Origin: Corallococcus soli
Lineage (GTDB): Bacteria > Myxococcota > Myxococcia > Myxococcales > Myxococcaceae
Direction: 5' to 3'
Length of the DNA: 64,000 bases
NCBI RefSeq assembly: GCF_014930455.1
Contig: NZ_JAAIYO010000003.1
Span: forward strand, 806,001 to 870,000
Both the position numbers and the translations under genes were made by a program. The first letter of the stretch is position 1, and each line of letters opens with the position of its first letter. This document shows, one piece after another, positions 1 to 7,877 of this stretch. Below the pieces are notes generated by a model that saw nothing but the letters and a program-made list of their open reading frames with translations, ran no database searches and was not told where the DNA came from.

Positions 1-68
1 ATCGCGTCGAGGTCTATCGTTCGCTCGGCGGCACCTGGTCGCGCGACGTCACACTGGAGCGGGAGTGA
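1..68 (+). CDS. C-terminal end of a gene cut by the window edge
   Basis: The frame beginning at base 3 is open from the left edge and ends with TGA at 66-68. It encodes 21 visible residues, ending in VTLERE. Only six bases separate its stop from the next start, so it is probably the preceding gene of the same operon. The fragment is too short to assign a family. Its composition (VEVYRSLGGTW) is that of a normal globular protein rather than of a shadow frame. Confidence 0.55.
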   Translation, partial: RVEVYRSLGGTWSRDVTLERE

Positions 69-74
69 GAAGCC

Positions 75-1823
75 ATGGCACAGCTGCAAGCGGATGAGAT
101 GCTCTACATTCCCAACCGAAGGCGGCTCACGCACGACCGGCTCGACGCAGGGAATGGCCAGCAGGTCCTGCACCTCTTCTATGGCGAGGTGGAGCTCATC
201 TTCGACGAGCCGGACATCGCGCCCTTGGGCGAGAAGCTGCTCCAGGTCGAGCAATTTCAAGCCTCCGACGCCATGGCGTGGTCGGACGGCGAGCCCCATT
301 CCTGGGACAAGATCCGGGACCTGCTCGAAGCATTGATTGAACAGCGGGTGTTGAGGCGGGTCTCGGATGCGCCAACGGGCCGCACCACGGTGTCCTACCC
401 TGAGCGGTTGGGCGAGGTGCCAGCCGGGCGCGAGCCGCTCACGTTCAGCGCCCACGACAATCGTTGCCCCGTGCTGACCGAACAGGCGTTCGGGCGGGCG
501 TTCGCGCTCTCGAACCTCGAAGTGGTCGTGCCGGTCTACCGCGTGGCGCATCCGGCGCTCGATGGTGACGGCCGCCAGGTGGGCGAGAACAACGTCGCAC
601 CGCGCACCTTGTTCCTCGATCTTCCGACCGTGCGCAAGCAGTGCCAATACGCGGGGAGCCGGTACCAGAACGAGCTCCCGATGAACGTGACCGCGATGAA
701 GGCCATGGCGCGTCAGTGGCCGGACCTGCTCTCGCTGACCGAGCAGTTCCGCAGGGCCTTCCTCGCGCGCATGCCGCCCCGGACCCCGGGCGTGCTCACC
801 GCGGGCGAGCTCCACATGATGGTCGTCTGCACGCTCGCGTCGGTCGGGTATGTGCTGGTGCGGGGCACCCACCCGGTGCCGAACGGAGAGCTCGACAATG
901 GGCTCGCGGCCATGTTCCGGCTGATCGACGGAGTTCGCCTGGTCACCAACGACCTGGTGCGCGACGCCCCCGAGCAGCCCGTCACCGCGCAAACGATCAT
1001 GGACTATGCCGAGCGTCACGCGGTCTTCCATGGTCCGCACGGCGTGTGCGCCGGGCCGCCGGCGCTGATCAACGAATACCTGCAGGTGTTGACCGGCGCG
1101 GCCCCGGCACCTATCGAGGCCCAGCCCGACATCGCGGCGCGCCTCGGCGATCTCGACGCCGCGCTCGACTACGGGCTGCTCGGGCAGCGCGTCGAATCGG
1201 TGGTCCGCTTCCTCGGCGCGACCCAGGGGCTGCTCCACGAACGGCTCCGGGCGGCGTTCGCCGGACACCTCCCGCGCACCGCGCTGCAAGAGTGCGTGGA
1301 GGCGCCCATTGATGTCGCGCACTACCCGTTGCTCCGGGACGATTTCCCACTCGCCGAGACATACCAGCGCGAGATCAAGCTCAGCCGCTGGTTGTTCGCG
1401 CGCATCGGCGAGGCGTTCCCCGGCACGCCACAGGGCACCTCGCTGGACGAGCTGGCGAAGCTGGATCCCGCCGAGCAGGCCACGAGCCAGCGGCGACTGG
1501 CCGAGTTCTTCGCGCATGGGCTGCCGGGAGACAAGGTCGTGGCGGAGCCCATCTGTGGTGAGCTCGCTGGCGTCGCTGCCAGCGCGTTCGCCCTTGAGCG
1601 CCGGTGCCTGCGCGTCGTCGAGCGCGAGCAAGCGATGCTGAACCAGCGGCTCCGGCGCCCGGATCACCCCCTGACCGGCACAGACCTGGCAGTGTTCACG
1701 CGGCCGCGCAATGGCCCCCCGTTGGCGGAGACCCTCGCGCGCGGCCTGGGCGTCTCGGTCACCAGCGACTCTTCCTCGACCGTGCTGGGCTACGGTGAGA
1801 GCAGCCTCACGTTGAAGGACTAG
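75..1823 (+). CDS. Unrecognised 582-residue protein upstream of a kinase
   Basis: I do not recognise this protein. It is soluble, with no signal peptide or membrane segment. Residues about 30-100 look like a small mixed alpha/beta or winged-helix region ending in EALIEQRVLRRV. This loosely recalls PqqD/RRE-type peptide-binding domains, but too weakly to claim. The middle (about 125-340) carries blocks such as HDNRCPVLTEQAF, RYQNELPMNVTAM and YAERHAVFHGPHGVCAGPP, which look conserved and could hold an active site. The C-terminal 200 residues are mostly helical. The ATG follows GGGAG at 61-65. The kinase gene starts eight bases after its stop, so the two are almost certainly co-transcribed and may act on one substrate. 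Confidence 0.8.
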   Translation: MAQLQADEMLYIPNRRRLTHDRLDAGNGQQVLHLFYGEVELIFDEPDIAPLGEKLLQVEQFQASDAMAWSDGEPHSWDKIRDLLEALIEQRVLRRVSDAPTGRTTVSYPERLGEVPAGREPLTFSAHDNRCPVLTEQAFGRAFALSNLEVVVPVYRVAHPALDGDGRQVGENNVAPRTLFLDLPTVRKQCQYAGSRYQNELPMNVTAMKAMARQWPDLLSLTEQFRRAFLARMPPRTPGVLTAGELHMMVVCTLASVGYVLVRGTHPVPNGELDNGLAAMFRLIDGVRLVTNDLVRDAPEQPVTAQTIMDYAERHAVFHGPHGVCAGPPALINEYLQVLTGAAPAPIEAQPDIAARLGDLDAALDYGLLGQRVESVVRFLGATQGLLHERLRAAFAGHLPRTALQECVEAPIDVAHYPLLRDDFPLAETYQREIKLSRWLFARIGEAFPGTPQGTSLDELAKLDPAEQATSQRRLAEFFAHGLPGDKVVAEPICGELAGVAASAFALERRCLRVVEREQAMLNQRLRRPDHPLTGTDLAVFTRPRNGPPLAETLARGLGVSVTSDSSSTVLGYGESSLTLKD

Positions 1824-1831
1824 AGGATTCG

Positions 1832-2845
1832 ATGCATCCAGAGCTCGTCCGCCGCTTCCACGAACCGATTCGCGATGAGGCTGCGCGCCGGTATGGCCTG
1901 TCGCCCGAGCAGCTCACCGAGCTCGCGGCCTTCGAGAACTTCGTCTACGAGGCGGAGAACGACGACGGCGAAGGCATCATCTTGCGCATCTCGCACAGTA
2001 CGCGGCGAACGATCGACTACACGCTGGGTGAGGTCGAGTTCGTTCGCTATCTGGCCGCCGCGCGCATTCCAATCGCCTCGCCGATCCTCTCCGATTCGGG
2101 GCAGTTCGTGGAGCGGATCGAAGACCGCGAGCCCGGCAGCTACTTCGTCGCCACCGCGTTCGAGCGCGCGCCGGGCATCGTCTTCGACGACGCGCCTCCG
2201 CTCAAGGAGCGCTACTGGAAGCCCCCCCTGTTCCGCGACCTGGGCCGGCTGTTCGCGCGGCTCCACAACCGCGCCGTGACCTACGCGCCTTCGAGCCCCA
2301 GGCTCAAGCGCCAGGAATGGCATGAGTACGACGTGGTCGACATCGACCGGTTCGCGCCCCCCGAGGAGAGGCTCGTTCGCGAGCGCACCGCGGCGATCAT
2401 CGCGCGATTGAACCGGCTACCGCGAACACCGGAGAGCTACGGGCTGATCCACGCCGATCTCCACATGCACAACTTCTGCTTCGCCGAAGGGAAGATCACC
2501 GCGTTCGACTTCGACAACTGCGAGTACGCGTGGTTCGTCAAGGACATCGCGGTGCTCCTCTTCTACATCGCGCGAGGCGAGGCTCGAGAGGCGCGCGACG
2601 AAGCAGCCGCTGCGTTCCTGGGGCCGTTCCTCGAAGGGTATCGGGAGCTCCGACGGATGGAGCGCGAGTGGCTCGCGGCCGTGCCGGACCTGCTCGCGCT
2701 CCAGCGCTCGATGAATTACGCGCTGTTCCACCAGTATCGCGACCCGGCCGTGCTCGACGAGAGCACGCTCGACAGGTGGGGGCGGTTCCGGCGCGACATC
2801 GAAGCGGACACACCCATCCTGCAGATTGATTTCACGAGCTACTAA
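1832..2845 (+). CDS. Phosphotransferase, APH/RdoA (SrkA)-like kinase fold
   Basis: This 337-residue protein belongs to the aminoglycoside-phosphotransferase/choline-kinase superfamily. The catalytic loop is GLIHADLHMHNF (about residues 206-217, HxDxxxxN) and the metal-binding aspartate lies in TAFDFDNCEYAW just after. The N-lobe has FENFVYEAE and IILRISHS, matching a nucleotide-binding sheet. The segment EYAWFVKDIAVLLFYIARG resembles the equivalent region of the SrkA/YihE Ser/Thr kinases and of homoserine-kinase-like proteins, so a protein or small-molecule hydroxyl could be the substrate. AGAGGA stands just before the ATG. It follows the unknown 582-residue gene by eight bases. The family is secure, the substrate is not. 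Confidence 0.85.
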   Translation: MHPELVRRFHEPIRDEAARRYGLSPEQLTELAAFENFVYEAENDDGEGIILRISHSTRRTIDYTLGEVEFVRYLAAARIPIASPILSDSGQFVERIEDREPGSYFVATAFERAPGIVFDDAPPLKERYWKPPLFRDLGRLFARLHNRAVTYAPSSPRLKRQEWHEYDVVDIDRFAPPEERLVRERTAAIIARLNRLPRTPESYGLIHADLHMHNFCFAEGKITAFDFDNCEYAWFVKDIAVLLFYIARGEAREARDEAAAAFLGPFLEGYRELRRMEREWLAAVPDLLALQRSMNYALFHQYRDPAVLDESTLDRWGRFRRDIEADTPILQIDFTSY

Positions 2846-2937
2846 CGCAGAATTGAGCGCCCCTGCGGCAGACGCCTGCCCAGGCCGCGCTCCCATCAGG
2901 TGCGTGGCAGGAGCCTGGGCCTGTTGGCTGTCTTGAG

Positions 2938-2966
2938 CCTCAGCACCCCACGGCCTGGGGTTGAGG
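2938..2966 (+). terminator. Possible hairpin terminator after the kinase operon
   Basis: CCTCA-GC-ACCCCA at 2938-2950 can pair with TGGGGTTGAGG at 2956-2966, giving an 11-bp stem with a two-base bulge and a five-base loop. There is no T-run afterwards. It lies about 95 bases beyond the kinase stop, in a stretch with no gene on the + strand. Confidence 0.3.
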
Positions 2967-2980
2967 CGCACAGGGCCGAT

Positions 2981-3052
2981 TTCTTCCGCCTCCAGCTTCG
3001 TGGCGCCGCAGCGCTCCGGTGCCGTCGGGTGCGTCTTCACGCAGCAACTCAC
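2981..3052 (-). pseudogene. Truncated copy of the neighbouring Cys-rich gene
   Basis: Read on the minus strand, this stretch starts with ATG and encodes CCVKTHPTAPER followed by CGATKLEAE. The nine residues CGATKLEAE, and much of their DNA (TCCGCCTCCAGCTTCGTGGC on the plus strand), recur in the gene at 3467-3733. After that motif similarity stops and the frame runs on as antisense of the kinase gene. The arrangement (Cys-rich gene, DUSAM gene, broken Cys-rich gene) suggests a tandem duplication whose distal copy was lost. The rest of the 2846-3095 interval shows no other gene. Confidence 0.5.
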
Positions 3053-3095
3053 CTGGCGGTCGGCCGGATTCCAGTGCCGCGCGGAGGGCTGGCCG

Positions 3096-3464
3096 TCAGT
3101 CCAGGTCCTCCAGCGCCAACTCTGCCTGCTCGCGATAGAGTGGCACCACCTCCTCTGCGAGCAGGTTCTCCAGCACCTTCCGCGCGCCAGCGGAGTCGCG
3201 CTCCTGCCGGAGACGCCGGACTTCGGACCTCACGACCATCAGCCGCATGGAGCCCTCGCGGATCCGCGCCCGGGCTTCGCGCAGGAGGGCGGTCGCGGTG
3301 GCCACGTCTTGGACTGCTGCCTGGGCGTCCGTGGCGGGTATCGCCACCTCGCGCGCTGTGCGCAACAGCAGCCCTCTCACGTCGGGAGTGAGCACCAACG
3401 CCTCGCCTGCCTCGATGCGGGCTGCGAGTTCGCGCACGCCGTCCCAGTTGATGTCATTGGTCAT
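3096..3464 (-). CDS. DUSAM domain protein
   Basis: This 122-residue protein matches the DUSAM domain (TIGR02267), a myxobacterial paralogous family of unknown function. It opens with the family's typical INWDGVRELAARIEAGE, continues with LTPDVRGLLLRTAREV and REARARIREGSMRLM, and ends VVPLYREQAELALEDLD. It is cytoplasmic and mostly helical. I chose the ATG at 3464 because family members start there (MTNDINWD); an in-frame upstream start exists at 3509 but lies inside the preceding gene. The preceding Cys-rich gene ends two bases before this ATG, so they are translationally adjacent. DUSAM genes often sit beside small exported or toxin-like genes in Myxococcales; an accessory or immunity role here is only an inference. 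Confidence 0.8.
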   Translation of the reverse strand: MTNDINWDGVRELAARIEAGEALVLTPDVRGLLLRTAREVAIPATDAQAAVQDVATATALLREARARIREGSMRLMVVRSEVRRLRQERDSAGARKVLENLLAEEVVPLYREQAELALEDLD

Positions 3465-3466
3465 GC

Positions 3467-3733
3467 TCACGGTCCCTTCTTCCGTGAGTGGCATTTGTCT
3501 TCCGGCCACTCACCCTGCTGTCCCTCGCAGGACCTGAAGCAGTCGTAGCAGGAGGTCTTCCAGTTCTCCTCCTTGCAGGCGACGTAGGTTTCGAGACACA
3601 GCTTCTTCCATTTCGGAAGGTCGGGCCTGGCCAACTCGACGGCTCTCTTCGCGGCGAAGAGGATTTGCTCCGCCTCCAGCTTCGTGGCGCCACAGGCCCA
3701 TGGTGACGCGCATGGCCACCGTGCTTCGTACAT
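3467..3733 (-). CDS. Small Cys-rich protein, possibly frameshifted at its start
   Basis: The minus-strand frame ending at 3467 gives an 88-residue product from the ATG at 3733. Visible motifs are CGATKLEAE, then KWKKLCLETYVACKEENW, then CYDCFRSCEGQ and a terminal WPEDKC; the Cys and Trp spacing looks like a real disulfide-stabilised or metal-binding module. No signal peptide is present from this start. Another minus-strand frame, starting at 3833, encodes the plausible-looking PLLSAFAYTEWRWLQ and would join this one by a frameshift near base 3700. The gene may therefore be a pseudogene of a longer protein. It forms a pair with the DUSAM gene. Function unknown. Confidence 0.55.
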   Translation of the reverse strand: MYEARWPCASPWACGATKLEAEQILFAAKRAVELARPDLPKWKKLCLETYVACKEENWKTSCYDCFRSCEGQQGEWPEDKCHSRKKGP

Positions 3734-3910
3734 CGCGGCGCGGCACCTGCTGAAGCCACCTCCACTCGGTGTACGCAAACGCTGACAGGAGGGGCCGCAG
3801 AGACCCGTGCTTTTCGTCCTTGAATGAGGCCAAGACGCCGGAGGGCTGGCGCTCGGGCTGCTGTTTCTGCTGAGGTGCGCAACGGCTGTCAAATCCCCTG
3901 AGAGGATACG

Positions 3911-4117
3911 ATGCTCCCCACCGCGAAGAAGATTGGAAAGACGTTGCTTGCCCTCACGACTGGCGCTGTCTTGTCGTTTGGGGCCACGATGGCCTTTGCC
4001 GCTCCGGAAGCGTCCGTGAAGCTGTGCATCCCCGCCGAGTGCAATTCCAGCTGTCAGGCCAGCGGCGCAGCCGGCGGGGCCTGCCTTCGCGGCCAGTGCG
4101 GATGCTATTTTTTTTGA
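3911..4117 (+). CDS. Exported defensin-like peptide (CS-alpha-beta cysteine pattern)
   Basis: This 68-residue precursor has a clear signal peptide: KK near the N-terminus, hydrophobic TLLALTTGAVLSFG, and a cleavage site after AFA at residue 30. The predicted mature peptide of 38 residues has six cysteines spaced C-x4-C-x3-C-x9-C-x4-C-x-C, with GAC supplying the Gly of the G-x-C element. This is the CS-alpha-beta defensin signature (C2-x3-C3 helix clamp, G-x-C4, C5-x-C6 beta hairpin). Myxobacterial defensin-like peptides are known, for example from Anaeromyxobacter. AGAGGA at 3901-3906 precedes the ATG. A -24/-12-like element (GG at 3848, GC at 3860) lies about 50 bases upstream but could be chance. 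The gene is monocistronic. An antimicrobial role is inferred from the fold only. Confidence 0.8.
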   Translation: MLPTAKKIGKTLLALTTGAVLSFGATMAFAAPEASVKLCIPAECNSSCQASGAAGGACLRGQCGCYFF

Positions 4118-4218
4118 AGTTCCGCCAGCCCTTGACTTCTTGAGGTAGCCGCCGTGGCCGCCATGAGGATGACGGCCCGGCGAAGCGCGCGGGCCTGTTC
4201 TGAAGTGGCCGCGGCCCG

Positions 4219-5616
4219 CTACGGCGTGGGCAGACCCGCTTCCAGCGCCGCACGGATGGTGGCGTCGGTGAAGCTCGTGCCCCAGACTGCGTTGACCTGC
4301 GCCGCGACGAAGGCGGCGCCCGGCTGCACGCTGCCCACGGTGGCCTCGAACATCTGCACGCGTGGGTCCGTGAGCTCCAGGAGCCGGGGCGCCACGTCGC
4401 GGACGTCGCGGTCCTGCTGCTGGAGCGCGCGCACGCCCTGGAGCCACGCGCGCACTCCGCCGTCCGCGTGGGGGATGAGCAGCGTCTGCTCCGCCGCGCC
4501 CAGCTTCAGGAGGAGGTGCCCCACGCCCAGCGTGATGGCGACGCTGCCGTTCGCGGCGAGCGTGGGCCCGTGGTCCGGGGCCAGCGTGTTCCAGTTCACG
4601 GCCCCGGTGTTCTGGAAGTACAGCGGCGTGAAGCGCTGGGGCGCGAGGGACGCGAGGGCGCGCGTGTGCTCCACGGGGATGAGGGTGTCCCAGTCGTCAT
4701 GGAGGATGAGGAACGGCGTCTGGACCTGGTCGACGAGGTGGGCCGCATCCCAGCGCGAGTAGTCCGTGCCCGACGTCGTCACCGGGTCGCCGCCGGTGGT
4801 GGCGAAGATGCGGCGGAAGTAGGGCTCGAAGAACTGCTGGTAGCGCGTGCGCATCGCCGGGTCGCTCACGCGCGAGGGGACGATGCGGTTTACGTAGTCC
4901 ACCTCCTGGGCGAAGTCGGACAGGGGAGACAGGGCGACGCCCACGCGCGGCGTCACGGTGGCCGGTGCATCCGCCGCGGCGTAGAGCGCCTCGTAGCCGC
5001 CCCAGGATCCGCCGAAGACGCCGATGCGGGTCGTGTCCACGTTGGAGGCCTGGGCGAGGAAGCGCATGCCCGCGTTCATGTCGTCGCGATCGTTCTGGAG
5101 ATCGCCACCCGCGTAGAACCGGCCGAAGACGGCGAGCACGCCGAAGTCATGGAACAGGTAGACGAACGCCTCACCGGAGATGATCTCCGGCGTCGTGGGC
5201 GTGAAGGCGATGGGTGACGAGCCCGGCCCGTGGTGCGGCTCACTGTCGTCGGGGTGCAGGCCATTGCCGCGCGAGGCCCACTTCGCGTCCACGGCCTCTC
5301 CGGTCCAGGAGATGCCGTCATACGGCTTGGTGATCATCACCGTGGGGGACACGCCCGGCTTCCGGGGCGGGAACCACTGGGCGTAGGTGGCGGCCCGGCC
5401 GGGCACCTCCAGCCTCAGGAGCTGGTAGGGCCACGTCTGGCCCGCGGCGTTCAGCTCGCCCCCGCCAATCCGCGTGACCTGGACGCCTCCCGGGTCGGTG
5501 GGGGTTTGACCCGGGCCCTGGCAGGAGTTGGAGGCCGAATCCGTGGTGCTGCAGCAGGCCGTGGGGAGGGTGCCGAGCAGGACGAGGGAGAGCAGGGTGG
5601 ACGAGAAGAGGCGCAT
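4219..5616 (-). CDS. Lipoprotein alpha/beta hydrolase, S9-like
   Basis: This protein of about 465 residues begins with a lipoprotein signal, LLGTLPTAC, so it should be anchored after export. The core is an alpha/beta hydrolase: the nucleophile elbow is GVFGGSWGGYEAL (G-x-S-x-G), the acid is probably in LILHDDWDTLIPVEH, and a late His in LGVGHLLL completes a plausible triad. LFHDFGVLAVFGRFYAGGDLQNDRDD resembles the lid/oxyanion region of prolyl-oligopeptidase-like (S9) enzymes. The ATG at 5616 puts the hydrophobic signal at the N-terminus; a GTG at 5631 is also in frame. It is transcribed away from glsA with about 70 bases between the two starts. The substrate (peptide or ester) cannot be told. 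Confidence 0.75.
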   Translation of the reverse strand: MRLFSSTLLSLVLLGTLPTACCSTTDSASNSCQGPGQTPTDPGGVQVTRIGGGELNAAGQTWPYQLLRLEVPGRAATYAQWFPPRKPGVSPTVMITKPYDGISWTGEAVDAKWASRGNGLHPDDSEPHHGPGSSPIAFTPTTPEIISGEAFVYLFHDFGVLAVFGRFYAGGDLQNDRDDMNAGMRFLAQASNVDTTRIGVFGGSWGGYEALYAAADAPATVTPRVGVALSPLSDFAQEVDYVNRIVPSRVSDPAMRTRYQQFFEPYFRRIFATTGGDPVTTSGTDYSRWDAAHLVDQVQTPFLILHDDWDTLIPVEHTRALASLAPQRFTPLYFQNTGAVNWNTLAPDHGPTLAANGSVAITLGVGHLLLKLGAAEQTLLIPHADGGVRAWLQGVRALQQQDRDVRDVAPRLLELTDPRVQMFEATVGSVQPGAAFVAAQVNAVWGTSFTDATIRAALEAGLPTP

Positions 5617-5687
5617 GAACCCAGCAGACACCGCGGCGCGGATTTTCTGAAAGGCTCCGCGCCCTTTCCGGACGAGGATGGGAGCGC

Positions 5688-6599
5688 ATGGACTACCAGG
5701 CGGTGTTGCACGACGTGTGGGATGCGGTGCGGCCGGTGCTGGGGCAGGGTCGCGTGGCGACCTACATCCCGGCGTTGGCGGCGGTGGATCCGCGCCGCTT
5801 CGGCATGGCGCTCGCGACGGTGGAGGGCGACGTGTACGGCGTGGGTGACTGGCGCGAGCCGTTCTCCATCCAGAGCATCTCCAAGGTGTTCACGCTGGCC
5901 ATGGCCCTGTCACGGGACGGGGACGCGCTGTGGCGCCGGGTGGGCAAGGAGCCCTCCGGCAATCCGTTCAACTCCCTGGTGCAGCTGGAGTACGAGCACG
6001 GCATCCCGCGCAACCCGTTCATCAACGCGGGCGCGCTGGTCATCACCGACCGCCTGCAGCAGCTCACCGGGGACGCGCGCGGCACGCTGCGTGACTTCCT
6101 TCGCGCGGAGAGCGGCAACCCGTTGGTGGACTTCGATCCGGTGATCGCCGCGTCGGAGGCGGAGCACGGTCACCGCAACCGCGCGCTGGCCCACTTCATG
6201 GCGAGCTACGGCAACATGCAGAGCCCCGTCGCGGAGGTGCTGGAGCACTACTTCTGGCAATGCTCGCTGGCGATGAGCTGCGCGGATCTGGCCCGGGCGT
6301 GCGGGTTCCTCGCGCGCCATGGGGAGCGCGAGGACGGGGCGCGGTTGCTCACGCGCAGTCAGGCCAAGCAGGTCAACGCGGTGATGCTCACCTGCGGCAC
6401 CTACGACGCGGCGGGGGAGTTCGCCTACCGCGTGGGCCTGCCCGGCAAGAGCGGCGTGGGCGGGGGCATCATCGCCGTCATCCCCAACCGCTGCGGCCTG
6501 TGCGTGTGGAGCCCCGGGCTGGATGCCCAGGGCAACTCGGTGGCGGGCATGGAGGCGTTGGATCGGTTCACGACGCTGACGGGCCTGTCCATCTTCTGA
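5688..6599 (+). CDS. glsA: Glutaminase
   Basis: This 303-residue protein matches the serine-dependent glutaminase family (GlsA), which hydrolyses glutamine to glutamate and ammonia in the cytoplasm. The catalytic Ser-x-x-Lys is in FSIQSISKVF (about residues 64-67). Other family blocks are GNPFNSLVQLE, PRNPFINAGAL, ASYGNMQSPV and the C-terminal GLPGKSGVGGGI with PGLDAQGNSVAG. Length is normal for the family, with no extra domains. It is divergent from the lipoprotein hydrolase and about 50 to 80 bases ahead of the MFS gene on the same strand, so both may share a promoter. Confidence 0.95.
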   Translation: MDYQAVLHDVWDAVRPVLGQGRVATYIPALAAVDPRRFGMALATVEGDVYGVGDWREPFSIQSISKVFTLAMALSRDGDALWRRVGKEPSGNPFNSLVQLEYEHGIPRNPFINAGALVITDRLQQLTGDARGTLRDFLRAESGNPLVDFDPVIAASEAEHGHRNRALAHFMASYGNMQSPVAEVLEHYFWQCSLAMSCADLARACGFLARHGEREDGARLLTRSQAKQVNAVMLTCGTYDAAGEFAYRVGLPGKSGVGGGIIAVIPNRCGLCVWSPGLDAQGNSVAGMEALDRFTTLTGLSIF

Positions 6600-6650
6600 A
6601 GGAGCGAGGGACGCGGTGGGGGAACAAATCCATGGAAATGCCCGGAGGGA

Positions 6651-7874
6651 ATGCTCGGGCGCGGTCTAGGTTGCGCGGCCGTGACTCCTTCCGTGCCCGT
6701 TCCCCGTCCGCGTCCCGCGCTCCTCACGCTCGCCTACCTGGCATTCATCAGCCTGGGGTTGCCGGACGCGGTGCTCGGCGTCGCGTGGCCTTCCTTGCGC
6801 AGCACCTTCGGCCTGTCGCAGGCGGGGATGGGAGCCATCCTCTCCGCGGCGGCGATCGCGTACTTCACCTCCGGGCTGCTCGCGGGGCGGTTGATGCGCC
6901 TGCTCAAGCTGGGCCTGCTGCTGGCCCTGAGCACGGGGCTGGTGGCCCTGGGGCTCGCGGGGTACGCGACCCTGTCGGTGTTCGCGTTGTTCCTGCTCGC
7001 GGCGTGCGCCATCGGGTTCGGTTCAGGTGCCATCGACTCCGCGCTCAACAACTACGCGGCGCAGAACTTCGGACCCCGGCACATGAACTGGCTGCATGCC
7101 GCCTACAGCGTGGGCGCGGCGCTGGGGCCGGTGCTGATGACGGCGCTGCTCACGCGGGGCGCCGGGTGGCGTTCGGGGTACGCCGTCATCGGCATGGTGC
7201 TGGGCCTGCTCGCGCTGACGTTCCTGGTGATGCGCCGGCAGTGGGATGGCCCGGCGCGGACCGGCGACGAGGCCAGCGCGGGGGTGCCCACCGCCAGCGC
7301 GGCCGAAGCGCTGCGGCGCCCCCGGGTGTGGCTGCAGATCGCCACGTTCTTCTTCTACACGGGCGTGGAGGTGACGGCCGGGCAGTGGAGCTTCACGGTG
7401 CTCACGGAGGGCCGGGGCCTGCCCACGGCGGAGGCCGGTACGTGGGTGAGCCTCTACTGGGGCAGCCTGCTCGTGGGGCGCGTCCTTTCGGGCTTCATCG
7501 TCGACCATCTGGGGTCGGTGCGGATGCTGCGCGGAAGCACGGCGCTGGCGGTGGTGGGCGCGCTGCTGTTCGCGATCCCCAGCGTGCCACCCTTCCTGGG
7601 CCTGATGCTGCTGGGGTTCGCGCTGGCCCCCATCTTCCCGGGCCTCATGTCGGAGACGCCCCGCCGGGTGGGCACCGACGTCTCCGCGCACGCGGTGGGC
7701 TTCCAGGTGAGCGCGGCCACCGCGGGCGTGGCCGCGCTGCCGAGCCTCGCGGGCGTCATCGCGGAGAAGTGGGGGCTGGCGTACGTCGCGCCCCACATCC
7801 TCGCGTGCGCCGTGATGCTGACCGTGCTGCACGGCATCCTGTCCGCGTCCGCGGACAGGCCCGTGGCACGCTGA
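6651..7874 (+). CDS. Major facilitator superfamily permease
   Basis: This protein of about 400 residues has roughly twelve hydrophobic segments and a central cytoplasmic loop (about residues 195-220), as in MFS transporters. After LTLAYLAFISLGLPDAVLG the first half has LAGRLMRLLKLGLLLALSTG, the position of the usual loop 2-3 motif. The second half begins with WLQIATFFFYTGVEVTAGQW. The EVTAGQW feature and the family of short sugar permeases (FucP/YbjJ-like) are similar, but the substrate is not evident. The start could be the ATG at 6651, which has GGAGGG almost touching it, or the GTG at 6681; neither changes the first membrane helix. It lies three bases from the convergent phosphoesterase stop. 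Confidence 0.85.
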   Translation: MLGRGLGCAAVTPSVPVPRPRPALLTLAYLAFISLGLPDAVLGVAWPSLRSTFGLSQAGMGAILSAAAIAYFTSGLLAGRLMRLLKLGLLLALSTGLVALGLAGYATLSVFALFLLAACAIGFGSGAIDSALNNYAAQNFGPRHMNWLHAAYSVGAALGPVLMTALLTRGAGWRSGYAVIGMVLGLLALTFLVMRRQWDGPARTGDEASAGVPTASAAEALRRPRVWLQIATFFFYTGVEVTAGQWSFTVLTEGRGLPTAEAGTWVSLYWGSLLVGRVLSGFIVDHLGSVRMLRGSTALAVVGALLFAIPSVPPFLGLMLLGFALAPIFPGLMSETPRRVGTDVSAHAVGFQVSAATAGVAALPSLAGVIAEKWGLAYVAPHILACAVMLTVLHGILSASADRPVAR

Positions 7875-7877
7875 GGC

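Noticed and set aside
3846-3861. A -24/-12-like element (TGGCGC-N5-CTGCT) ahead of the defensin-like gene.
   Set aside because: The GG and GC spacing is right, but other positions fit poorly and such matches are frequent by chance in GC-rich DNA. It is mentioned only as a possibility.
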